The notes under the pieces are model-generated. The model was not told the DNA's origin, did not search any database, and saw only the letters and a program-made list of their open reading frames with translations. From assembly GCF_003634705.1 (NCBI RefSeq), contig NZ_RBWU01000008.1:1-64000 (forward strand): a stretch of 64,000 nt of DNA, read 5' to 3'. The translations under genes and the position numbers were made by a program. Positions 47,575 to 55,336 of the stretch are shown here, in pieces (the stretch's first letter is position 1; every line of letters starts with the position of its first letter). The stretch comes from Actinomadura pelletieri DSM 43383 (GTDB lineage Bacteria > Actinomycetota > Actinomycetes > Streptosporangiales > Streptosporangiaceae).

Positions 47575-48000
47575 ATGATCGTCCGTTGCGAGCACTGCGG
47601 CACGAAGAACCGTGTGCCGGGCGCCGCCGCCGGCGGACCGGTCTGCGGCAAATGTCACCGGCCGCTCCCGTGGATCGCAGACGCCGGAGACGAGGACTTC
47701 ACCGAGGTCGCCGAGCGCTCCTCCGTACCGGTCCTCGTCGACCTGTGGGCGACCTGGTGCGCGCCGTGCCGCACGGTCAGCCCGGCACTGGAGCGCATCG
47801 CCCACAAGATGGCGGGGCGGCTGAAACTGGTGAAGATCGACATAGACCGGGCACCGAAGATCCGGGAGCGCTTCGCCGTGCGTGCCGTTCCCACGCTGCT
47901 GCTGATGCGCGACGGGAAGGTGATCGACCGGAGAGCGGGCGCCGCACCTGCCGGTCCGCTCCGCACGTGGGTGGAGGAAGCCCTTGGAAGAGACACCTGA
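47575..48000 (+). CDS. Thioredoxin with N-terminal zinc ribbon (Trx2 type)
   Basis: This 141-aa protein has C5-E-H-C8 and C24-G-K-C27, a zinc-ribbon like that of E. coli Trx2. The thioredoxin fold has active site W61-C-A-P-C65 and the cis-proline region VRAVPTLLLMRDG. It reduces protein disulfides. The ATG at 47575 follows GGGAGGG. The stop overlaps the next gene (TTG start 47984) by 17 bases, so a thioredoxin and a thioredoxin-reductase-like flavoprotein are co-translated and plausibly work as a pair. Confidence 0.9.
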   Translation: MIVRCEHCGTKNRVPGAAAGGPVCGKCHRPLPWIADAGDEDFTEVAERSSVPVLVDLWATWCAPCRTVSPALERIAHKMAGRLKLVKIDIDRAPKIRERFAVRAVPTLLLMRDGKVIDRRAGAAPAGPLRTWVEEALGRDT

Positions 48001-49573
48001 TCTGTACGGCGCCTACCCTCGACTCGACCGGGAGCAGATCGGGCTGGTCGCGGCATACGGGGAACGACGCCCGACCCGCCGCGGCGAAGTCCTCTTCTCG
48101 GAAGGGGACCGTGACCACGACTTCATCGTGCTCGTGGCCGGGACGGTGGCGATGCTCGACAAGGGCGAGGTCATCCGCGTGCACGGACCGGGACGCTTCC
48201 TCGGCGAGCTCGGCCTGCTGACCGGTCAACCGACGTTCCTCACCGCCCGCGTCGAGGACCCCGGTGAGGTGATCGCGGTACGGCCGCGATGCCTGCGCGA
48301 GCTGGCCGAACGGGAGCCCTGGTTCGGCGACCTCGTCCTGCGCGCGTTTCTCATCCGTCGCTCCCTGCTCATCGAGCACGGCGCCGGGCTACGGATCATC
48401 GGCTCGCGCTTCTCTCCCCGCTGCCTGCGCCTGCGCGACTTCGCCGCCCGCAACCGGCTGCCGCACCGGTGGATCGACGTCGAGGACGACGAGGACGCCG
48501 AATCGCTTCTCACGAAGCTCGGCGTCCCGGCGTCCGAAACTCCCGTCGTGATCCTGAACGGTGAGCGGGTGCTGCGCAATCCGGGAGACGACGAGCTTTA
48601 CCGGCTGCTCGGGCTGCCGCCGTCGGCGCCGTCCTCCTCGGCGCACGACATGCTCGTCATCGGCGCGGGCCCCGCCGGGCTGGCCGCGGCCGTGTACGGC
48701 TCCTCGGACGGCCTGGACACGATGGTCGTCGATGCCATCGCGACCGGGGGACAGGCCGGGAAGTCGTCCAAGATCGAGAACTACCTCGGCTTCCCCGCCG
48801 GCATCTCGGGCGCGGAGCTGACCGAACGGGCGGTCATCCAGGCCAGAAGGTTCGGCGCGAGACTGCACGTGCCCGGCGGCGCCACGGGGTTGCACGCGGG
48901 CAACGGCCGGTACACCGTCGATCTCGACGGAGGCGGTGAGGTGTCCGGCCGCACGGTCGTCATCGCGACCGGCGCCCGCTACCGCCGGCTGGACGTCCCG
49001 CGCCTTGACGACTACGACGGCGCCGGCGTGTACTTCGCGGCGACCCAGGTGGAGGCGCTCCAGTGCCGTCACGTACCGGTGGCCATCGTCGGTGGCGGCA
49101 ACTCGGCGGGTCAGGCGGCCGTCTTCCTGGCCCGGTACGCCACGCGCGTGTTGCTCTTCGTCCGGGGCGGAGAACTCGGCGAGAACATGTCGCGCTACCT
49201 GATCGACAGGATCGAACACTGCCCCGAGATCGAAGTGTTCCCGCACACCGAGATCCGTGAACTGCGCGGTCATGATCTCCTGGAGGAGGTCGTCACCAAG
49301 AACCACCGGACCGGTGAGGTCCGCCGCTTCGGGGTGCGCGCATTGTTCGTCTTCATCGGATCCGACCCCTGCGTCGCCTGGTTGTCCGGCATGGTCGACC
49401 TCGATGACAGAGGGTATGTGCGCACCGGCGGCCCACAGGCCCTGCCGCTGGAGACCAATCTCCCCGGCGTGCTGGCCGCGGGTGATGTGCGGAGCGGCTC
49501 GATCAAGCGGGTCGCCTCCGCGGTGGGAGAGGGAGCGATGGCCGTCCACCTGGCGTTCGAGCGCCTGGGGTGA
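47984..49573 (+). CDS. cNMP-binding, thioredoxin-reductase-like flavoprotein
   Basis: This 529-aa protein has three parts. Residues 15-125 are a cyclic-nucleotide-binding fold (RGEVLFSEGDRDHDFIVLVA, GRFLGELGLLTGQPTFLTA). Residues about 137-205 are a glutaredoxin/thioredoxin-like fold (SRFSPRCLRLRDFAARNRLP). From about 220 it is a TrxB-type FAD/NAD(P)H enzyme (VIGAGPAGLAAAVYG; IATGARYRRL; VAIVGGGNSAGQAAVFLAR; GVLAAGDVRSGSIKRVASA). The usual CxxC of thioredoxin reductase is absent: the site near residue 350 reads AATQVEALQC. Electrons must leave by another route, or the enzyme is a nucleotide-gated NAD(P)H oxidase-like protein. Confidence 0.85.
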   Translation: MEETPDLYGAYPRLDREQIGLVAAYGERRPTRRGEVLFSEGDRDHDFIVLVAGTVAMLDKGEVIRVHGPGRFLGELGLLTGQPTFLTARVEDPGEVIAVRPRCLRELAEREPWFGDLVLRAFLIRRSLLIEHGAGLRIIGSRFSPRCLRLRDFAARNRLPHRWIDVEDDEDAESLLTKLGVPASETPVVILNGERVLRNPGDDELYRLLGLPPSAPSSSAHDMLVIGAGPAGLAAAVYGSSDGLDTMVVDAIATGGQAGKSSKIENYLGFPAGISGAELTERAVIQARRFGARLHVPGGATGLHAGNGRYTVDLDGGGEVSGRTVVIATGARYRRLDVPRLDDYDGAGVYFAATQVEALQCRHVPVAIVGGGNSAGQAAVFLARYATRVLLFVRGGELGENMSRYLIDRIEHCPEIEVFPHTEIRELRGHDLLEEVVTKNHRTGEVRRFGVRALFVFIGSDPCVAWLSGMVDLDDRGYVRTGGPQALPLETNLPGVLAAGDVRSGSIKRVASAVGEGAMAVHLAFERLG

Positions 49574-49585
49574 TGTGGGCGTGGA

Positions 49586-50824
49586 ATGAACGGTGACCAG
49601 CGGCTACGTGGGGCGGCACGCACTGCCGTCACGCCGGTGCGGGTGCGATTGAAGCGGCTGCGCACACAGCCGACGACCATCGTGATCGCCCGCCTCGCCG
49701 TGACAGCGGTTCTTGCGTTCCAGTTCGCGTCCTGGCTACCCGCTACCAGCCCAAGACCCGTCCTCGCCCCTCTGACCGCACTCCTCGTCGTCCAGGTCAC
49801 GCTGTACCAGACCATTCACCATGTCTGGCAACGCGTCGTCAGCGTCGTCGTCGGCGTGTTGGTCGCGGCACTGCTGTCGAGCGTGTTGGGATTCAGCTGG
49901 TGGAGCCTGGGCCTGGCTATCACGGCCGCACTGATCTGCGGATTCGTCATGCGGCTAGGCAACTACGTCCTCGAGGTGCCGATCAGCGCGATGCTCATCC
50001 TCGCCCTCGAAACCGGCGCCGCGGCCACGGGGCGGATAGTGGAGACCCTCGTCGGCGCGCTCACCGGCCTGATCGCCGGGCTGCTGACCTCGCCCATCAA
50101 GATCCAAGCAGCCGAGGAGGCGCTGGAGGACCTCAGCGACACCATGGCCCGTCACCTCCACGCCATCGCCGACGCGGTCGAAGAACGCCCCGAACCACGC
50201 ATCTTCGACGAATTGCTCTCCCGGGCCCGCTCCCTCACCTGGGAAGTCCAACGCGTGGACGCCGAACTCGTACACGCCGAGGAAAGCGTCCGCCTCAATC
50301 CGCAAGGCGTCGGAATGCTGCGGTCCATGGTGGCGTTGCGGGAGACTCTGGTCGCACTGGAACACTGCGGAGTCACCATCCGCGGTCTCGCCCGCTGCCT
50401 CGCCGACCACGCCAACGAACCCGAGCAGGGGCGCGAGGACCCCCTGTCCAACAGCGACACCCGCGTCCTGCTGGCCACGACCACGAGGCATCTGGCCTCG
50501 GCGCTGGGCACCTACGGGCGGATGCGCCGGCAGCAGTTCACCACAGGCGACACCGACCTCGAGGACCCGATCGCCTCCCACCTGGACACCGCGAGGGAAG
50601 ATTGCGTCAAGCTGACCGGGATGCTGCGGGCCGACAGCCCCGACTGGCCGCTCCATGGCGAACTCCTCGTCCACCTGGACCGCCTGAGAAGCGAACTGGA
50701 ATCCGGGCGACGAACCCGAGCGGCAAGGCGCCCGAGCCGCCGACTCCGCATCCCCAAGCCTTCACCCCCCGCCACACTCAGCCCGATCCGGCGACGAACC
50801 GACCTCCGCCGAGCACGCTCCTAA
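49586..50824 (+). CDS. FUSC / aromatic acid exporter-like membrane protein
   Basis: This 412-aa protein has six hydrophobic segments between residues 30 and 175 (including PVLAPLTALLVVQVTLYQTI and VVVGVLVAALLSSVLG). A long helical soluble domain follows (KIQAAEEALEDLSDTMARHL) with an Arg/Pro-rich tail. This is the half-size FUSC arrangement related to aromatic-acid exporters. The start is the ATG at 49586, 12 bases after the flavoprotein stop, so it is probably the last gene of that run. Substrate is unknown. Confidence 0.75.
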   Translation: MNGDQRLRGAARTAVTPVRVRLKRLRTQPTTIVIARLAVTAVLAFQFASWLPATSPRPVLAPLTALLVVQVTLYQTIHHVWQRVVSVVVGVLVAALLSSVLGFSWWSLGLAITAALICGFVMRLGNYVLEVPISAMLILALETGAAATGRIVETLVGALTGLIAGLLTSPIKIQAAEEALEDLSDTMARHLHAIADAVEERPEPRIFDELLSRARSLTWEVQRVDAELVHAEESVRLNPQGVGMLRSMVALRETLVALEHCGVTIRGLARCLADHANEPEQGREDPLSNSDTRVLLATTTRHLASALGTYGRMRRQQFTTGDTDLEDPIASHLDTAREDCVKLTGMLRADSPDWPLHGELLVHLDRLRSELESGRRTRAARRPSRRLRIPKPSPPATLSPIRRRTDLRRARS

Positions 50825-51038
50825 CCCACACCCACCATCGACAAGCCGCGCCTCGTCACGCCCCAACCAACCCAAACCGAATCAACTGGGGTGAAGCCCA
50901 CCGAATTCAAGCCTTAAGCGATCATGTCCGCGTGCCTATCCACGCCTGCCAGCTCGTCGGCACGGCGGCCGTCACCGAATCAAGGGCAACACGGCTAGAG
51001 CCGGCACAAGCCGGCAACCAAACAGGGAAACAAACCAG

Positions 51039-51544
51039 GTGGAGTCCACCCAGACCCTCAAGTGGCTTGCCCGCAACACCAAGCCTGTATCGGCGCTGGC
51101 CGACCCCAAGGTGATGCGCGCCGTCCTCGACCGGGCGGCGACGCTGCTTGACGGGTCGCTCGCCGCTCCCTCGACCGTCCAACGCAACCGCGCGATTCTC
51201 CACAACGCCTGTGAATACGCGGTCGAGTTGAACGCGCTCTCGGGCAATCCCGTCAAGGCCATCAAGTGGAAGGCCCCGAAAGCCTCGCCCGAGGTCGACC
51301 GGCGCTCGGTCGTTAACCACGGTCAGGCCCGGCGCCTGCTGAAGGCCGTACGGGGACAGCAGCCGAGCGGCCCGCGCCTTGCCGCATTCTTCGCCGTGCT
51401 CTACTACGCCGGCCTACGCCCGGAGGAGGCTGTCAACCTGCGTCGAGAGAACATCACCCTTCCGCGGCTGGTCTGGGACGACCAAACGGAAAGCTGGCAG
51501 GAACCGGCGGACGGCTGGGGATCGGCGCCGGGTTCGAGCAACTA
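51039..51544 (+). pseudogene. Tyrosine integrase fragment abutting the CRISPR array
   Basis: The frame from GTG 51039 carries a core-binding domain (STVQRNRAILHNACEYAVEL) and the beginning of the catalytic domain with its first arginine (YYAGLRPEEAVNLRRENITL). It ends six bases before the first CRISPR repeat at 51550. The remaining catalytic residues (Lys, HxxR, Tyr) are missing, and the N-terminal arm also seems lost. The array side of the locus therefore lies against a former integration event. Confidence 0.7.
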
Positions 51545-51549
51545 GTCAT

Positions 51550-52185
51550 CGGACCACCCCCACGGGCGTGGGGAGCACGATGTGCCGCTCGATCGTCCGT
51601 TGCCGCTGCTCGGACCACCCCCACGGGCGTGGGGAGCACGTGCGCACTCTCCACGACCTGCCAAGAGCCGTCGGACCACCCCCACGGGCGTGGGGAGCAC
51701 TAGGTGACCGTCTGGTCGCCGCCGAACCTGTACGGACCACCCCCACGGGCGTGGGGAGCACACCTGATCGAGCCGTCGCTGGTCTCTGCTCCGGACCACC
51801 CCCACGGGCTTGGGGAGCACTTCTTGTTCACTTCGAGGGTGCGGTAGTCGAACGGACCACCCCCACGGGCGTGGGGAGCACTCGGCCCGCGCGGCGGCCT
51901 TGTCGGTGAACTCCGGACCACCCCACGGGCGTGGGGAGCACCACCGGCACAGGGCGAGCCGTGAGAGCGGGACCGGACCACCCCCACGGGCGTGGGGAGC
52001 ACCGGAGAGTAATGATCAGCTCACCGGGATTAGGCGGACCACCCCCACGGGCGTGGGGAGCACGCGTGAGAGGCCGGGAGCTGCTGACTCCCGGCCGGAC
52101 CACCCCCACGGGCGTGGGGAGCACGATCTCAAATCCGCAGAAGGCAGACGAGGACCCGGACCACCCCCACGGGCGTGGGGAGCAC
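51550..52185 (-). CRISPR. Type I-E CRISPR array 1 (11 repeats, 10 spacers)
   Basis: Repeats of 29 nt begin at 51550, 51611, 51672, 51733, 51792, 51853, 51914, 51974, 52035, 52096 and 52157. Spacers are 32 nt, except 30 nt between the fourth and fifth. Read leftward the repeat has 5 nt, stem CCCCAC/GTGGGG with tetraloop GCCC, and 3' handle GTGGTCCG. The fifth repeat has one substitution and the seventh lacks one C. The leader lies at the right (52186 onward), next to cas3, so the newest spacers are at the right end. Confidence 0.97.
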
Positions 52186-52223
52186 ACTTCGTGACCTGCG
52201 GGTTCACAAGTGCGCTTGGAGTT
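52186..52223 (-). promoter_or_regulatory. Leader core of CRISPR array 1
   Basis: The 38 bases bordering the first repeat agree at 32 of 38 positions with the leader edge of array 2 (61431-61468). The shared core is AACTCCAAG, TTGTGAA, CGCAGGTC and CGAAG. Conservation next to the first repeat fits a Cas1-Cas2 integration anchor. The AT-richer stretch 52224-52250 may hold the array promoter. Confidence 0.7.
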
Positions 52224-52361
52224 TATATTTCGGGTTGTTCGGCTCTTGTGCCGTCTGCCGCCGCATGGGTGGAGCTTACTCTCGGCTGGTGGTCCCGGAC
52301 TGTCAGTCCTCGTCGCTACGGTCGGTCTATCGTGAGTCACGGGCTATGAGGGAATGAGGTC

Positions 52362-55151
52362 ATGACGGGGAATCCGCTTGAGGTCCCCGGTGTCGATCTG
52401 GCGCTGTGGGGAAAGCGTCGTGGTCTGCCGGGTCCCTATCCGGTGGTGTGTCATCTTTTGGACGCGGCTGCCGCGATGGGTGTGCTGTGGGATCTCTATG
52501 TCAGTCCTGCCGGACGACGGCACATCGCTGCGGGGCTCGGCGTCGATGATGAGCGTGCTCGGCGGGTGTTGATGTTCTGGGCGGCGCTTCATGACATCGG
52601 GAAGGTCACCTTTACCTTCCAGGCTCTGGCGGATGATGCGTTCCCCGAGTTGGTGGGGTATCCGGATGTTCCCAGGGAGCGGATTCGTCACGACCAGGCC
52701 GTGCATCAGTGGCTCGGGCCCGCTTTGCGGCAGGTCGGTTACCGCGCGCGGAGCTTGCGTGATGAGGCGTTCATGGTTGCGCAACTCCTTGGTGGGCATC
52801 ATGGGCGGTTCTTCGAGTTGAAGCGGGATATGAGTGACCCGCTGGTGTACTTCCCGTCGCTGGGAGGCGGTAAGTGGGAGCAGCAGCGTCAAGCCCTGCT
52901 CGGTGCGGTCCATTCTGTTCTCGGGGAGCCAGAGCCACCGGAAAAGCGTATGGACGCTGACGTTGCCGGGTTGGTGTGCGGGCTCGTGGTTCTGGCGGAC
53001 TGGCTGGTCAGCCAGGACTTCTTCGTCAAAGGGCGGCTCAAGGCGCGACCGAACGCGAACGATGCGGCTTCTCTGAAGGCGCATCTGGTGGAGAGTACGC
53101 GCCAGGTACCGGGGTTGCTGAAGGAGGCGGGCCTGGGCCGGCTCAGGCTTCAACCCGGCACGTTCGAGGACGAGTTCCCGTTCAACCCGAACTACCTCCA
53201 GCGGTCGCTGGCCGACGCGCTTCCCGCGCTGGTTGGTGAGCGTCCTGGCCTGCTTTTGATCACTGCGCCCATGGGGGATGGCAAGACGGAGATCGCGTTG
53301 CACTCGGCTCGGGTCATGGGTGAGGCCTGTGGTGTGCCCGGGATCTTCGTGGGGCTTCCGACGATGGCGACGGCCGATCAGATCTACGAGCGCGTGATGG
53401 AGTACGGGCTGCGCCGTGCGATCGACCCGGCGCCGTTGACGCTGTTGCACAGCATGGCGTGGCTGAATCCGGTGTATTCGCGAGACGTCCCGCCGAGCGG
53501 CGAGCCCGATGCCGAGATCTTGACGGGGGAGGGCGCACGTGGGGCGTGGACTGCTGCCACGGACTGGCTCCAGGCGCGGAACCGGGGAGTACTGGCCCCC
53601 TTCTCTGTGGGCACGATCGACCAGGCTCTGCTCGCCGCGCTGTGCGGTAAGCACAACATGCTGAGAATGATGGGCTTATCAGGCAAGGTCATCATCATCG
53701 ACGAGGTCCACGCCTACGACGCCTATATGCAGGGGCTCTTGCGTCGTCTGCTGACCTGGCTCGGGAGGCTGGGCGTACCGGTCGTCCTTTTGTCGGCCAC
53801 GCTTCCACGGCAGATCGGCCACCGATTGGTCGAGGCTTACCTTCTCGGCGCAGGTCACCGCTCGCCGATCGAGGTGACCGCTGGTTATCCAGGGTGGTTG
53901 TATGCGGACGCTGGGAGCGGGCGGGTCACGTCCAGGGCGTTGGACACCGAATCGCGGTCGCTGGACGTCGAGCTTCACGAAGTTCCCATCGGGAAGGACG
54001 GCCGAGCCGAGCGCAGTTCCTTTCTCCGAGAGCTCCTGAAGCCGCTGGTCGAGACGAACTCAGGTTGCGTGGGGATCATCTGCAACACCGTCGCCGAGGC
54101 GCAGCAGACTTTCGAGGATCTTCAGGATTGGCTGGGCAAGAGCTTTGCTGATGGCACACGGCGGCCACAGCTTCAACTATTGCACTCTCGGTTCCCTGCG
54201 GAAGAGCGTGCCGAAATCACCCGGACGGTCGTAGAATCTTTCGGTAAGATGGGGAAGGCGAGCGGAAAACGCCCGACGACCGCCGCGATTCTCGTCGCGA
54301 CTCAGGTTGTGGAGCAATCCATCGACCTGGATTTCGACTTTCTCATCAGCGACCTGGCGCCGATAGCGTTGCTCTTGCAACGTGCTGGCCGGTGCTGGCG
54401 GCATCCGCACAATCCCCGTCCCAGTTGGGTATCACGGGCCCGGCTGGCGGTCCTGTCGCCGGTTTCGGCGGGTGGGCGTCCCGCCGTGCCGGATTCGTGG
54501 CCGTTCGTCTATCCTGCCGCCCTCTTGCGCCGTACGAGGGAAGAGCTAGCAAAGCTCGCAACGGCGCCGATCCGGATCCCCGACGATGTTCAGCCACTGG
54601 TCGATGCCGTCTACGATGAAGACTTCCTCGACCCGAACAGTCAGATGGCCGATGACGATGTTGAGCGCATCGCCGACGAGCAGGTCAAGACGTTCATATC
54701 GCAACAGGTCACCATTCCGGAGCCCGCGGACGTCACCAGTCTTCATGCGCTGACGAGTTCGGACATTGACGAGGAGGTCATCCGGACCAGGCTCGGCGCC
54801 GATTCGGCGCGGATCATCTGCTGTTACCAGGCCCCATCCGGAAGGTTGTTCCTTGATCCTTCTCTGAGGGACGAACTCCCTGTGCGGGGGAGCCTGGACA
54901 AAGGACGGTTCACCAAGGCCGAAGTACGGATGCTCCTCGCCCGGATGATCCCTGTTCCTGCCGCGTGGGTGCGAGGACCAGACCCAAAGGACCCGCACTT
55001 GGTCGCCTGGCGTGAGAACGCCCATCTGCGCGATGTCCTCTTGCTGAGACATCCCGTTGACGGCGATGGCCGAATACGGCCAGCCGAGTTCGGAAACAAT
55101 TCCTTCGTTCTGTCGCCACAACTGGGGCTCGTGCGTCTAGCGTGCCGATGA
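52362..55151 (+). CDS. cas3: Cas3 helicase-nuclease (type I-E)
   Basis: This 929-aa protein has an N-terminal HD nuclease with H31, H77-D78 (AALHDIGKV) and GGHHG. The SF2 helicase core has Walker A APMGDGKTE at about residue 302, DEVHAYDAY at about 447, SATLP, and QVVEQSIDLDFD with QRAGRCWRH (motif VI). It is recruited by Cascade after R-loop formation and degrades the target strand. The ATG at 52362 follows GAGG. It is separated from cas8e by 184 bases that hold the mini-array. Confidence 0.96.
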   Translation: MTGNPLEVPGVDLALWGKRRGLPGPYPVVCHLLDAAAAMGVLWDLYVSPAGRRHIAAGLGVDDERARRVLMFWAALHDIGKVTFTFQALADDAFPELVGYPDVPRERIRHDQAVHQWLGPALRQVGYRARSLRDEAFMVAQLLGGHHGRFFELKRDMSDPLVYFPSLGGGKWEQQRQALLGAVHSVLGEPEPPEKRMDADVAGLVCGLVVLADWLVSQDFFVKGRLKARPNANDAASLKAHLVESTRQVPGLLKEAGLGRLRLQPGTFEDEFPFNPNYLQRSLADALPALVGERPGLLLITAPMGDGKTEIALHSARVMGEACGVPGIFVGLPTMATADQIYERVMEYGLRRAIDPAPLTLLHSMAWLNPVYSRDVPPSGEPDAEILTGEGARGAWTAATDWLQARNRGVLAPFSVGTIDQALLAALCGKHNMLRMMGLSGKVIIIDEVHAYDAYMQGLLRRLLTWLGRLGVPVVLLSATLPRQIGHRLVEAYLLGAGHRSPIEVTAGYPGWLYADAGSGRVTSRALDTESRSLDVELHEVPIGKDGRAERSSFLRELLKPLVETNSGCVGIICNTVAEAQQTFEDLQDWLGKSFADGTRRPQLQLLHSRFPAEERAEITRTVVESFGKMGKASGKRPTTAAILVATQVVEQSIDLDFDFLISDLAPIALLLQRAGRCWRHPHNPRPSWVSRARLAVLSPVSAGGRPAVPDSWPFVYPAALLRRTREELAKLATAPIRIPDDVQPLVDAVYDEDFLDPNSQMADDDVERIADEQVKTFISQQVTIPEPADVTSLHALTSSDIDEEVIRTRLGADSARIICCYQAPSGRLFLDPSLRDELPVRGSLDKGRFTKAEVRMLLARMIPVPAAWVRGPDPKDPHLVAWRENAHLRDVLLLRHPVDGDGRIRPAEFGNNSFVLSPQLGLVRLACR

Positions 55152-55178
55152 CGCAGAACGACGGCCCACAGCAACCTT
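55144..55178 (-). promoter_or_regulatory. Putative target of the mini-array guide, with AAG PAM
   Basis: On the reverse strand AAG (55178-55176) is followed by GTTGCTGTGGGCCG (55175-55162). The guide of the mini-array begins GTTGCGGTGGGCCG. The first 14 positions agree except position 6, which in type I-E crRNAs is flipped out and not read. Beyond position 14 agreement is patchy (8 of 18). The site overlaps the cas3 stop and lies about 160-190 bases before cas8e. Confidence 0.5.
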
Positions 55179-55208
55179 CTTAGGAAGCTTGCCGTGTTCG
55201 GTGCTCTG

Positions 55209-55298
55209 CCTGCAACCCCCACTGTCGTGGGGAACTTGACCTAGCTGCTGCCCGTCGGCCCACCGCAACCGGATCACCCCCACTGTCGTGGGGAATTT
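55209..55298 (-). CRISPR. Degenerate two-repeat mini-array between cas3 and cas8e
   Basis: Two 29-nt units (55209-55237 and 55270-55298) are spaced exactly 61 bases apart, the I-E period, with one 32-nt spacer (55238-55269). Read leftward, both keep the stem CCCCAC/GTGGGG but with loop GACA instead of GCCC. The right unit ends in handle GTGATCCG, close to GTGGTCCG and GTGAACCG of the two arrays. The left unit ends in a divergent GTTGCAGG. The outer five bases (AAATT, AAGTT) are unlike the arrays. It looks like a maintained crRNA-like gene, not a normal array. Confidence 0.75.
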
Positions 55299-55307
55299 CG
55301 TCGCCTC

Positions 55308-55336
55308 GTTGTACCGAGACTCTCGAAAGGACGTCA
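55308..55336 (-). promoter_or_regulatory. Possible promoter of the mini-array transcript
   Basis: On the reverse strand TGACGT (55336-55331) and TACAAC (55313-55308) are 17 bases apart. A start about 7 bases further would fall at about 55301, just ahead of the first unit at 55298. The elements are imperfect, and this promoter would overlap the cas8e start codon. Confidence 0.3.

Noticed and set aside
55288-55335. Cas8e starting upstream at ATG 55288
   Set aside because: That start lies inside the mini-array repeat and lacks a ribosome site. The ATG at 55336 follows GAAAGGAC and gives the normal Cse1 N-terminus.
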